A stretch of DNA of 31,942 bases from the NCBI GenBank assembly GCA_020633465.1, contig JACKDN010000054.1, positions 1-31,942 of the forward strand, in the 5' to 3' direction. Positions 12,001 through 18,723 of this stretch are shown here, piece by piece; the first letter of the stretch is position 1, and every line of letters starts with the position of its first letter. The notes under the pieces are model-generated. The model ran no database searches. It saw only the letters and a program-made list of their open reading frames with translations, and was not told the origin of the DNA. This stretch comes from Myxococcales bacterium. Lineage in GTDB: Bacteria; Myxococcota_A; Bradymonadia; UBA7976; UBA1532. The translations under genes were made by a program, and so were the position numbers.

Positions 12001-13860
12001 GGCGACGAGTACACGGTGCCGATCGCGCTCTACAACTACCTCGACACCCCGCAGAGCGTTCGCCTCGAGGTGCAGCCGGCCGAGTGGCTGACGCTGCTCG
12101 GCGAGGCGAACCAGGTGGTCGAGCTGGCGCCCAACGAGGTGCGCGGCGTCGACCTGCCGGTGCGGGTCGAGAAGGTGGGCATCCACGCCCTGACGGTCTT
12201 CGCGATCGGCGACAGCCTGCAGGACGCGGTCGAGCGCGTGGTCGAGGTCGTGCCCGACGGCCAGGAGGTGCGCCAGTCGTGGAGCGGCCGCCTGGACGCG
12301 CCGGTCAACCGCGAGATCATGCTGCCCGCCGAGGCCATCGAGGGCAGCGGCAAGCTGCTGGTGAAGCTGTACCCCGGGCTGTTCTCGGCCGCGGTGGAGG
12401 GCCTGGACAACATCCTGCGCATGCCGTCGGGCTGCTTCGAGCAGACCTCGTCGACGACGTGGCCGAACGTGCTGGTGGTGCGCTACCTGCGCGAGACCGG
12501 CACGGTGACGCCCGAGCTCGAGGCGACGGCCATGGGCTACGTGAACACGGGCTACCAGCGTCTGTTGACCTTCGAGGTCGACGGCGGCGGCTTCGAGTGG
12601 TTCGGCACCGCGCCGGCGCACGCGGTGCTGAGCGCGTACGGCCTGCTCGAGTTCGTCGACATGGCCAACGTGCGCACGGTGGACGAGGCGATGCTCGCGC
12701 GGACCCGCGCGTGGCTGCTGTCGCAGCAGTCGGCGGACGGTCACTTTGAGAACGCGGGCCGCGGCCTCGACGAGACCGGCAACCTGACCGACCCGGTCAC
12801 CGTGACCGCGTACGTCGCCTTCGCGCTGGCCGCGGCCGGCGAGAGCGGCCCCGAGATGGCCGCCGCGAAGACCTTCCTGCAGGGCGAGCTGGCCGACATG
12901 GGCACCTACACGCTGGCCCTGTTCGCCAACTTCCTCGTCGCCTACGAGCCCAACGGCGCGCTCACCGGGCAGGTGCTCGACCGCCTGGCCAGCGAGGTCG
13001 AAGAGACGCTGGGCGACCACTGGCAGACCGACGAGCAGACGACCACCTACGGCCAGGGCGAGCCCGCCTACATCGAGACGACGGCGCTCGCGACGCACGC
13101 GCTGCTGAAGGCCGGCGCCGCGCGCGGCGTGACGCAGGCGGCCCTCGACTGGCTGATCACCAAGAAGGACAGCTACGGCACCTGGGGCTCGACCGCGGGC
13201 ACCGTGTGGACCATCAAGTGCCTGCTCGAGGCCCTGGCCAGCCAGCCCGACGACAACGCGAACGCGACCGTGCGCGTGCTGCTCGACGGCGTCGAGCGCG
13301 CCACCTTCCAGGTCACGCCCGACAACAGCGACGTGCTGCGGCAGGCCGACCTGCGCGAATGGCTGGTCGCCGGCACGCCGCAGACCGTCGAGATCCTCAT
13401 CGAGGGCCAGGGCAACCTGCAGTACGGCATCGTGCAGGCCTACCACCTGCCCTACGACGGCCCCGCGCCGGGTGAGGGCCCGCTGCACATCGACGTGACC
13501 TACGACCGCACGTCGCTGACCGTCGACGACACCGTCACGGTCACCGTCGACGTGTCCAACGACAGCCTCGAGCTGGCCGACATGGTGATGGTCGATCTGG
13601 GCATCCCGCCCGGCTTCGACCTCGTGACCGCCGACATCGACGCGCTGGTCGAGCAGGGCGTCTTCCGTCGCTACGAGCGCACCGAGCGCCAGCTCCTGCT
13701 GTACTTCCAGGTCATCCTGCCCGACGCCCCGGTGCGCCTGCAGTACCGCATCGTGGCCCGCAACCCCATCCGGGCGCAGGCCCCCGCGGCGCGCGTGTAC
13801 AGCTACTACAACCCCGACGTCGAGGCCGAGGGCGAGCCCATCGAGGTCGAGGTGGAGTGA
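9043..13860 (+). CDS. Alpha-2-macroglobulin family lipoprotein, complete
   Basis: This 1605-residue protease trap starts at ATG 9043, six bases after GAGGAGG. A lipoprotein signal with lipobox FAGC follows, with Asp at +2 and +3. Macroglobulin domains include the MG2 signature TTDKPLYQPSQIIHFRALAL (about residue 260) and a related TDKALYRVGDTLKADVF (about 567). Residues of about 770-865 contain DPWG ... GPDERLDTADDI, resembling the pseudopilin G C-terminal module. The acidic, Gly-rich stretch before DRPRVRRDFPE (about 865-916) is the presumed bait region. PETLLVEPALITDGQGRATL opens the conserved A2M domain. The thioester GCFEQ has Cys1131 and Gln1134. No adjacent penicillin-binding protein 1C gene is present, unlike the enterobacterial yfhM/pbpC pair. 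The C-terminal half is almost identical to the partial gene at 2-2629. Confidence 0.95.
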   Translation: MRRRLHWVGVLALLAFAGCDDGGGSGPPRDGGVEDGGDHPMTATLQLDEASIRAEVGPAATTVRLTVRRTGTATLMGQAQVRLLRITDDTVAAEHTQNFTIDATETVFEVPLDFGRPSESAADLAGYVIEYAFDWGGDDAIWGKRSLFTALDLTEVQLVGSDRLRLDGVNHLRVLARHPVTGQARANLPVRVLLVDADGEATEVFAGTTDANGEADAPIDVDEDALGEREMVVEVDAPEGQQVVRENVVVERATKVLVTTDKPLYQPSQIIHFRALALERPSLRPVGDSEVVFEIFDGKDNKVERVITRTDAYGVAHGKFQLAREVNMGTYRIAATLGDVTTEKTVAVERYALPKYDVDVALNQQVYLAGDTLRGTLSARYFFGQPVAGGAVRLVASTFDAGESTFAEQQGATNDEGIFEFELRLPDYVVGLPLEQGGGLVQLTFEVTDTAGQARTIAKTIRVAPAALEVFVVPESGSVVPGVVNRLLVRSLDASGAPVAATHVMTLDGVELPSFETDAHGLGSVEALLMGRTVVADVVSTDGDGHEVTNHFEWTAGQADGAVLLRTDKALYRVGDTLKADVFVAGVRDRVYFDLIVGGQTVLTKTLDPDAEGRASVEIDLSGDHVGAVRLDAYTLALGSSLRRDTAFVHVAAADGLSVAVTTDREVYAPGEQAEVTFELTDAEGIGRAAAIGLQIVDEAVFSLLEFRPGLERVYFRLEGELAEPRYQIGVPNLATLTAQPGAEQDPVAQAEAGILFAASGDVDGPGVAVNTYQQAQSRVANVVKPAIEAIVNTLATTLQQELGYGADVEAARMRLTMERQYDPWGQLLVITVDNNQARFLSSGPDERLDTADDITVTRNLYCDLLGDCPQAGGEFDNDGDFAGGPGGVPEAPNADGGDRGDPSEGGADRPRVRRDFPETLLVEPALITDGQGRATLSVPLADSITTWRLSALANTQGGLLGSTDAGIRVFQDFFVDVAFPATLTRGDEYTVPIALYNYLDTPQSVRLEVQPAEWLTLLGEANQVVELAPNEVRGVDLPVRVEKVGIHALTVFAIGDSLQDAVERVVEVVPDGQEVRQSWSGRLDAPVNREIMLPAEAIEGSGKLLVKLYPGLFSAAVEGLDNILRMPSGCFEQTSSTTWPNVLVVRYLRETGTVTPELEATAMGYVNTGYQRLLTFEVDGGGFEWFGTAPAHAVLSAYGLLEFVDMANVRTVDEAMLARTRAWLLSQQSADGHFENAGRGLDETGNLTDPVTVTAYVAFALAAAGESGPEMAAAKTFLQGELADMGTYTLALFANFLVAYEPNGALTGQVLDRLASEVEETLGDHWQTDEQTTTYGQGEPAYIETTALATHALLKAGAARGVTQAALDWLITKKDSYGTWGSTAGTVWTIKCLLEALASQPDDNANATVRVLLDGVERATFQVTPDNSDVLRQADLREWLVAGTPQTVEILIEGQGNLQYGIVQAYHLPYDGPAPGEGPLHIDVTYDRTSLTVDDTVTVTVDVSNDSLELADMVMVDLGIPPGFDLVTADIDALVEQGVFRRYERTERQLLLYFQVILPDAPVRLQYRIVARNPIRAQAPAARVYSYYNPDVEAEGEPIEVEVE

Positions 13861-13863
13861 TTC

Positions 13864-13899
13864 GGTGAGGGCGGGCGCCGCGCGGTGCCCGCCCTCGCC
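13864..13899. terminator. Bidirectional hairpin between A2M and STAND-like ATPase genes
   Basis: A 13-base stem (13864-13876 with 13887-13899, one G-T pair) fills the 41-base gap between two convergent stop codons. No T-tract is seen on either side. The position between convergent genes supports termination in both directions. Confidence 0.55.
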
Positions 13900-13901
13900 G
13901 A

Positions 13902-15491
13902 TCAGTCGAAGTTCAGCGTCTCGACGGCCCGCAGGGGCTGGGTCGTCGGGCGCCCGTCGCAGCGATCGGGCAGCGTCTCGAGGAAGGCGCGGTACACCGG
14001 GCTCTCGTCGAGCGCGGCGGCCTGCTCTGGGCCGGAGACGCTGATCAGGTGCACGAAGGTGCGGTCGCCGGTGCGGAAGGCGGCGAAGCGCAGATCGGGA
14101 TCGCCCTTGGCGGCCAGGTGCGCGTGCACCGCCTTCAGCAGGGCCTCGTTCTCGGCCACGCGATCGGCCTTCACCGTGTAGGTGAACAGGGTGCGGTGCG
14201 GCCCCTTCTTCTTGCGGCGGTTGCGGCGCTTCTTCTTCGGGCCGCCCTCGCCGGCGTCGTCGGCGGCCGCGGCCGACGCGGGGGCCGGCGGCGCCTTGTC
14301 CTTGCGATCCGGCACGACGGGCGCCACCGCCTCGGCGATGGCCTTGCGGCGCTCGGGATCGAGCCCCGAGGGCAGGCCGTCGGCCAGGTTGCGGGCGGCG
14401 CCCAGCGTGCGGCCGTGCACGCCGCCGAGGCGGACGCCGCGGCCGGTCTCGACCACCTGCTCGACGAGGCGCAGGTACAGCGACACGAGGTCGATGTCGG
14501 GCTCGGCGCCCTCGATCAGCGCCGTCGCCAGCCGCGGGTGGCGCGTGACGACGTTGCCGCCGGCGATGTCGGCCGCCCCGACGGCGCGCAGGGGATCGAC
14601 CACCGCGGTCCACAGGTCGTCGAGCGGCACGCCGGCGAGATCGGCCAGCACCCGCGGGTGGACGCCGCCGAAGTCGGCGGCCTCGGCGGCGGCGATGGCG
14701 GGCAGCGCGCCCTGCGGGGCGCCCTCGAGGCCGGCCAGCAGCGCGGCCGCGTGCGCCTGCATCCCTTCGACGTTCAGGTGTGCCGCCAGCGACGCGTCGA
14801 GCACGGCGGCGCCGCCGGTGAGCGCGGTCACCGCCTCCTCGGCGCCGGGCACCTCGCCCGCCGCCTTCCAGGCGTCGACGATCGACGTCGCCTCGGCCGC
14901 GTCCGGCGCGCCCAGCGAGAGGATCTGAAGGGGGCGCCCCGGCTGGTCGAGCGGCTGGTCGCGGTGCTGCCGGCGCCAGCCGCGCGCGGCGCGCTTCCAG
15001 TCGCCTTCGCGCGCGGCGGACAGGACGTGCACCGTCGTGTTCTCGGCCAGCGACAACAGGCGGCACACGTCGGCGAGGGGCGCGAGGTCGACGTCGATGC
15101 TGTCCATCAGCAGCAGCGCCGGGCCCTCGATCTGCGCGGCCTGCACCGCGTCGATGCCGGTCAGCGGATCGGGCCGGGTGAAGATCCGCCAGCCGTGATC
15201 ACGCGCGAGGGCGGCGCCCACCTGCAGCAGCGCGGTCGTCTTGCCCGCGCCGCCCCGACCGACCACGACCGAGGCCGTGCCGATGCCCTCGGCGGCCGCG
15301 GCGCCGAGGGCCTCGACGAGCTGGCCGACGAAGCCGCGCTTGGGCAGCTCCGGGTCGATGGCGATCGGCCAGTCCGGGTGCCCGCCGAGGAAGAAGGCGC
15401 GGCGCGCCTCGGTGTCGGCGGGCGTCGCTTCGGCCAGCGTCTCGGCGGTGGTCAGGGTCCAGCCGGGGAGGGGGGCGTCGGTGGTGCTCAA
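13902..15491 (-). CDS. STAND-like P-loop ATPase fused to a C-terminal ABM-type ferredoxin-fold domain
   Basis: The TTG start at 15491 is chosen because AGGAG lies seven bases upstream and no ATG or GTG fits as well; a longer frame exists but looks non-coding. The 529-residue protein has a lead-in FFLGGHPDWPIAIDPELPKR (33-52) of the kind that precedes the NTPase in some STAND families, a Walker A GRGGAGKT (78-85) and a Walker B LLLMDSIDVD (126-135). A helical region with Gly-rich turns follows. A low-complexity linker leads to the basic KKKRRNRRKKK (419-429). Residues 434-529 (LFTYTVKADRVAENEALL ... LRFAAFRTGDRTFVHLI ... YRAFLETL) match the pattern of a dimeric alpha-beta barrel (ABM-like) domain. 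Function is unknown; a sensor or switch ATPase with a fused ligand-binding module is one reading. It has no operon partner. Confidence 0.82.
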   Translation of the reverse strand: MSTTDAPLPGWTLTTAETLAEATPADTEARRAFFLGGHPDWPIAIDPELPKRGFVGQLVEALGAAAAEGIGTASVVVGRGGAGKTTALLQVGAALARDHGWRIFTRPDPLTGIDAVQAAQIEGPALLLMDSIDVDLAPLADVCRLLSLAENTTVHVLSAAREGDWKRAARGWRRQHRDQPLDQPGRPLQILSLGAPDAAEATSIVDAWKAAGEVPGAEEAVTALTGGAAVLDASLAAHLNVEGMQAHAAALLAGLEGAPQGALPAIAAAEAADFGGVHPRVLADLAGVPLDDLWTAVVDPLRAVGAADIAGGNVVTRHPRLATALIEGAEPDIDLVSLYLRLVEQVVETGRGVRLGGVHGRTLGAARNLADGLPSGLDPERRKAIAEAVAPVVPDRKDKAPPAPASAAAADDAGEGGPKKKRRNRRKKKGPHRTLFTYTVKADRVAENEALLKAVHAHLAAKGDPDLRFAAFRTGDRTFVHLISVSGPEQAAALDESPVYRAFLETLPDRCDGRPTTQPLRAVETLNFD

Positions 15492-15494
15492 TGC

Positions 15495-15512
15495 GGTCTC
15501 CTGCGCGAGACC
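15495..15512 (-). promoter_or_regulatory. Hairpin covering the ribosome binding site of the ATPase gene
   Basis: On the minus strand GGTCTC pairs with GAGACC around a GCGCAG loop, and the AGGAG that precedes the TTG start spans the loop and the 3' side of the stem. It could reduce translation until opened. The stem is only six base pairs, so this is a weak inference. Confidence 0.3.
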
Positions 15513-15783
15513 GACACGGCTACCAGCCGGCGCCGCGGAGTGCCAGCTTTGATTGCGGCGAGCGCGATCCGACCAGCGCCGTGCCCCCCCAAGCACCGTG
15601 CCGGGGGCCACCTGCCCGACGGATCCCCGGCGGCGACCGGCCTGTGGAGGATCTGGGGGACGGTGCCCGTGCCGAGCGCGCCGACCGGCTGGCTGTTGGG
15701 CACGCAGCCGCGGACAATCGCGCGACCGGGCGCGGCACCGCGCGTCATCTTCATCGAGTTCGAGGACCGAGAGAGGGAGCCGA

Positions 15784-16194
15784 ATGTCGCGACGAGTCAG
15801 TGTCTTCTGCATGCGGGCCCTCTGCCTGCTCGCGCTCGCCACGTTCGCCGGCTGTGGCACCGACGGCTTCGCGGGCGGCGACGGCGGCGCGGGCGACGGC
15901 GGCCCGACCCTGGGCACGCCCCCCGCCACCCTCGGCGAGGCCTGCGACGCCTACGGCCGCGCCGCCTGCGTCCGCGCCCTCGAGTGCAACCAGACCTTCA
16001 CCGACGAGGACCTGTGCGTCTCGGCCTTCGTGCGCCGCTGCTGCGGCGACGACGACACCTGCCCGCGCCCGCTCGAGGTCGACGAGGGCCGCGCCTACTC
16101 GACCTGCACGCAGGACACGCGCCGGGCCGACTGCGCGCCGCGCGGCGAGACGCAGCCGCTGCCGGAGAGCTGCCAGGCGCTGGCGCCCGGCTGA
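15784..16194 (+). CDS. Small Cys-rich lipoprotein
   Basis: This 136-residue secreted lipoprotein has no recognised family. ATG 15784 follows AGGGAG with five bases between; a second ATG at 15811 (MRALCLLALATFAGC) would also give a good signal. The lipobox is TFAGC (Cys24). A Gly/Asp-rich spacer (DGFAGGDGGAGDGG) precedes a compact domain with many cysteines (GEACDAYGRAACVRALECNQ, LCVSAFVRRCCGDDDTC, STCTQ, ADCAPRG, ESCQ), which should form disulfides after export. Similar short Cys-rich lipoproteins with a 'C..y..a.C.....C' opening are frequent in myxobacterial genomes. The 292 bases upstream, shared with the divergent ATPase gene, show no clear promoter for it. Confidence 0.78.
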   Translation: MSRRVSVFCMRALCLLALATFAGCGTDGFAGGDGGAGDGGPTLGTPPATLGEACDAYGRAACVRALECNQTFTDEDLCVSAFVRRCCGDDDTCPRPLEVDEGRAYSTCTQDTRRADCAPRGETQPLPESCQALAPG

Positions 16195-16206
16195 CCCATC
16201 GGTGCT

Positions 16207-16224
16207 ATGGGCCATACGGCCCAT
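16207..16224. other. Perfect 7-base inverted repeat between lipoprotein and kinase genes
   Basis: ATGGGCC and GGCCCAT flank ATAC, 12 bases after the lipoprotein stop and 33 bases before the kinase start. It could be a short terminator or an operator for the kinase gene. It also contains an ATG in frame with the kinase, but that ATG lacks a ribosome binding site. Confidence 0.4.
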
Positions 16225-16257
16225 GACAGCTTCGCGTCCCGCTGGCATCCTGAGAGC

Positions 16258-17424
16258 ATGCCGACCACCCACCCGCTGCCGGTCGACGCGCGCTTGTTGC
16301 AGCGCGCCATCGAGCAGAGCAGCAACCTGCTGGTGGTCACCGACGTCGACGCGCGCATCGTCTACGTCAACCCGCGCTTCACCGAGGTCACCGGCTACAC
16401 CTTCGACGAGGTGCTCGGGCAGAACCCCCGCATCCTGCAGTCGGGGCGCACGCCCCGCGCGACCTACGAGGCGATGTGGGCCGCGCTGTCCACCGTGGGC
16501 CACTGGCGCGGTGAGTTCGAGAATCGGTGCAAGGACGGCCACGTGTACCGCGCCGAGGCGGCGCTGTCGGCGGTGCGCGACGCCGCGGGGCAGGTGACGC
16601 ACTACCTGGGCGTGCAGACCGACGTGACCGAGGCGCGGCGCACCGCCGAGGCGCTCGCGGCGCTCAGCGCCGATCTCGAGGCGCGGGTCGACGAGCGCAC
16701 CGCCGACCTGAACATGGCCAACCGCCACCTCGAGGCGGTCAACCGGGAGCTCGAGGCCTTCACCCACACCCTGGTGCACGACGTCCGGCGCCATCTGCGC
16801 ACCGTGGGCAGCTTCGCGGCGATCCTGTCGGACGACCTGGGCCCGAAGCTGGACGCCGAGGATCGCCGCCTGCTCGACGGCATCGAGGCCGGCTGTGCGC
16901 GCCTCGATCAGGTGATCTCGGCCCTGGGCAAGCTGTCCCGAGTGCAGCGCGAGGTCCCTCAGCGGCGCGCCGTGGACGCCAGCGAGGTCGTGCGCGCGAT
17001 CCTCGCCGAGGCGCTCGACGACGGCGTCGAGCGACGCGTCGAGGTCGAGCCGGAGATGACCGTCGACGCCGATCCCGTCCTGCTGCGCCTCGCGCTCGAG
17101 AACCTGGTCGAGAACGCGCTGAAGTACACGGCGACGGTACCCTCACCCGTCATCCGCATCCACCGCGCGTCGCGTTCGCCGCACACGCTGGTGGTGCGCG
17201 ACAACGGCATCGGCTTCAACGCGGAGCAGGCCGAGGACATCTTCCGCCCCTTCGGCCGCCTGCCGCAGGCCAAGGGCTTTCCCGGCGACGGCCTCGGCCT
17301 GGCGACCGTCCGCCGCATCGCCGAGCGCCACGGCGGCGCGGCCTGGGCCGAGCCCGGGCCCGAGCGCGGCGCCACCTTCTATCTGCGCCTCGCGCCCACA
17401 GACGGGCCGACCTCGACGGACTGA
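16258..17424 (+). CDS. PAS domain-containing sensor histidine kinase
   Basis: This 388-residue protein autophosphorylates a histidine in response to a PAS-sensed cue. An N-terminal PAS domain (about 15-115: AIEQSSNLLVVTDVDARIVYVNPRFTEVTGY, then VLGQNPRIL) with PAC segment (YLGVQTDVTEARR) is followed by a coiled-coil linker. The HisKA motif is FTHTLVHDVRRHLRTV, with His174; it lacks the usual proline after the histidine. The ATPase domain shows an N box (LENLVENALKYT), G1 (VRDNGIGF), F box (IFRPFGRL) and G2 (GDGLGLATVRRI). There are no membrane segments, so it is cytoplasmic. No receiver-domain response regulator lies beside it; the LuxR-type gene downstream has no receiver. ATG 16258 is preferred over the in-frame ATG at 16207, which sits inside a hairpin and adds 17 residues outside the PAS fold. 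Confidence 0.92.
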   Translation: MPTTHPLPVDARLLQRAIEQSSNLLVVTDVDARIVYVNPRFTEVTGYTFDEVLGQNPRILQSGRTPRATYEAMWAALSTVGHWRGEFENRCKDGHVYRAEAALSAVRDAAGQVTHYLGVQTDVTEARRTAEALAALSADLEARVDERTADLNMANRHLEAVNRELEAFTHTLVHDVRRHLRTVGSFAAILSDDLGPKLDAEDRRLLDGIEAGCARLDQVISALGKLSRVQREVPQRRAVDASEVVRAILAEALDDGVERRVEVEPEMTVDADPVLLRLALENLVENALKYTATVPSPVIRIHRASRSPHTLVVRDNGIGFNAEQAEDIFRPFGRLPQAKGFPGDGLGLATVRRIAERHGGAAWAEPGPERGATFYLRLAPTDGPTSTD

Positions 17425-17493
17425 TCGGGCTCGCCGAAGCCCGTCGCCGCGGGGCCGTTCGCGTCGATCGATCGCTCGGCCGGCCGAAGCTGG

Positions 17494-17499
17494 TACGCT
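17494..17499 (+). promoter_or_regulatory. Possible -10 element for a leaderless LuxR-type transcript
   Basis: TACGCT ends six bases before the GTG start and no ribosome binding site precedes that GTG. This is the spacing expected for a leaderless mRNA. No good -35 is visible, so support is modest. Confidence 0.35.
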
Positions 17500-17505
17500 G
17501 CCCGC

Positions 17506-18039
17506 GTGCTCGCGTCTTACGCCCACTCTGCCGGCGACGGCTCGTCGGTCGCCCTCCTCGTCTCCCGGCCGGACGGCCGCGTCGTGCAGCAGAACGGGGC
17601 CGCCCGCGCGCTGCTCGGCGAGGTCGAGGGCCGCCCCTGCTGGCGCGCGATGCAGGCCGCGGGCGGTGGGGCGGCGCTGCCCTGCGCGATCGGGTGCGTG
17701 GGGCGACTCGTCGAGGCGGGGGCCGACGCCGCGGTCTCGGGTCCGGTCGAGCTGGCCGGGCGCCGCTACAGCCTCTGCTGCGTGCCCGCCGCCGACGGCG
17801 TCGTGACCACGCTCACCGGCGGAGACGCCACGCCGGCGCCCTGGGAGCGTCCCACCCCGCGGGAGGATCAGGTTCTGCGGCTGCTGGCCGCGGGCCTGAC
17901 GACCCCCGACATCGCGGCCGAGCTGGCCATCGCGGAGAAGACCGCCCGCGCCCACGTCGAGCACCTGCGCCAGAAGCTGGCCGTGCCCACCCGCGCCGCC
18001 CTCGTCGCCCGCGCCTTCGCCCTCGGCCTGCTGCCGTGA
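17506..18039 (+). CDS. LuxR-type transcriptional regulator with Cys-rich PAS-like N-terminus
   Basis: This 177-residue regulator has a LuxR/GerE helix-turn-helix at about 115-177 (PTPREDQVLRLLAAGLTTPDIAAELAIAEKTARAHVEHLRQKL), so it should bind DNA as a dimer. Residues 1-103 look like a short PAS fold (ALLVSRPDGRVVQQNGAARALLG) with five cysteines at 45, 60, 64, 91 and 92, in GRPCW, LPCAIGC and SLCCVP. Such cysteines could bind a metal or iron-sulfur cluster or act as a redox switch; that is inference. There is no phosphorylatable receiver domain. The GTG start has no ribosome binding site but has a -10-like TACGCT six bases upstream. It follows the histidine kinase by 81 bases and may or may not be its partner. 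A large inverted-repeat element begins at its stop codon. Confidence 0.85.
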   Translation: MLASYAHSAGDGSSVALLVSRPDGRVVQQNGAARALLGEVEGRPCWRAMQAAGGGAALPCAIGCVGRLVEAGADAAVSGPVELAGRRYSLCCVPAADGVVTTLTGGDATPAPWERPTPREDQVLRLLAAGLTTPDIAAELAIAEKTARAHVEHLRQKLAVPTRAALVARAFALGLLP

Positions 18040-18221
18040 GAGTCTGTCAGGAAATCGCCCGCCTGCTGCGCGAACCGGGGCATCCCGCTGGGCGGCGTTG
18101 CGGGGCACACAACATCTGGGGAAGCACGGCAAGTGCGTCCGCCAGATGTTGTGCACCCCGCGCCTTGCCCAGCGGGCGCCGCGGCCCGCTCGCGACGGCG
18201 TCCGACTCCCTGACAGCCTCT
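18039..18221. repeat. 183-base imperfect inverted-repeat element (MITE- or REP-like)
   Basis: The outer ends AGAGTCTGTCAGG and, on the other strand, AGAGGCTGTCAGG are terminal inverted repeats. Inside, CCCGCTGGGC (18084-18093) pairs with GCCCAGCGGG (18167-18176), GCGGGG pairs with CCCCGC, and ACAACATCTGG (18109-18119) pairs with CCAGATGTTGT (18142-18152). The centre has a small GCAC/GTGC hairpin. No target duplication is obvious. It could be a non-autonomous mobile element or a strong bidirectional terminator. The left end lies exactly at the LuxR stop codon. Confidence 0.72.
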
Positions 18222-18244
18222 GACCGCGGCCTCGCGGCGCGCGC

Positions 18245-18273
18245 TTGACACCTACTATCGACGGTCGTAGTAT
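18245..18273 (+). promoter_or_regulatory. Strong promoter overlapped by a BlaI-type operator, upstream of blaI-like gene
   Basis: TTGACA (18245-18250), a 17-base spacer and TAGTAT (18268-18273) make a near-consensus sigma70 promoter, rare in such GC-rich DNA. The inverted half-sites TACTAT (18253-18258) and GTAGTA (18267-18272) lie in the spacer and over the -10. A bound dimer would block RNA polymerase. BlaI/MecI/CopY operators are AT-rich dyads built on TAC/GTA half-sites, which fits autoregulation by the next gene. The half-sites recur at 19779-19796. Confidence 0.82.
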
Positions 18274-18297
18274 CCCCCGGCGTCGACGGAGGTTGCG

Positions 18298-18723
18298 ATG
18301 AAGGGCATTCGAATCCGGCCCGAGCAGGATGGCCTGCGCACCTCGCTCTTCGATCTCGAGGCCGAGATCATGGAGCTCGTGTGGAGCCGGGGCTGGGACG
18401 AGTTCGCCGTGGCCGACGTCCACGCACAGCTCGAGGCCCTGCGCGACATCGCCTACACCACCGTGATGACCACCGTGGCCCGCCTGCACGACAAGGAGCT
18501 GCTGCACCGCCGCAAGGACGGCCGCCGCTACCTGTACCAGCCGGCCATGTCGCGCTCGGCCTTCATCGAGGCGATGACCCGCGAGGTGCTCGGCAGCCTG
18601 CCGCCCGTGGGGCAGGAGACCGCCGTCGCTATGCTGGTCGAGCGCGTGGCCGAGGCCGACGAAGCGGCCCTCGATCGCCTCGAGGCCCTCATCCGCGCCC
18701 GGCGCGAGGCCCAGCGTGGCTGA
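18298..18723 (+). CDS. BlaI/MecI/CopY family transcriptional regulator
   Basis: This 141-residue repressor starts at ATG 18298 after GGAGG. The winged helix-turn-helix is clear: LFDLEAEIMELVWSRGWDEFAVADVHAQL, then IAYTTVMTTVARLHDKELLHRRKDGRRYLYQP, the family's signature block. The C-terminal helices (FIEAMTREVLGSLPPVG to RLEALIRARREA) should dimerise. In the BlaR1/BlaI system the repressor is inactivated by cleavage after the membrane peptidase is triggered; the exact cleavage site of this one is not evident. The following M56 peptidase overlaps its stop by eight bases, the classic repressor-plus-protease pair. The genes downstream are metal efflux rather than a beta-lactamase, so the regulon here is predicted to be metal resistance. 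It most likely represses its own promoter at 18245-18273. Confidence 0.95.
   Translation: MKGIRIRPEQDGLRTSLFDLEAEIMELVWSRGWDEFAVADVHAQLEALRDIAYTTVMTTVARLHDKELLHRRKDGRRYLYQPAMSRSAFIEAMTREVLGSLPPVGQETAVAMLVERVAEADEAALDRLEALIRARREAQRG

Noticed and set aside
9292..15066. A 1924-codon minus-strand open frame across the second A2M gene
   Set aside because: It runs opposite two well-supported genes, is low in complexity (His/Arg/Gln/Val) and shows no start signal or recognisable motif.
15492..15783. Possible promoter or small RNA in the 292-base divergent gap
   Set aside because: Apart from the small hairpin at 15495-15512 and the AGGGAG before 15784, no paired -35/-10 or strong stem with a T-tract was found.
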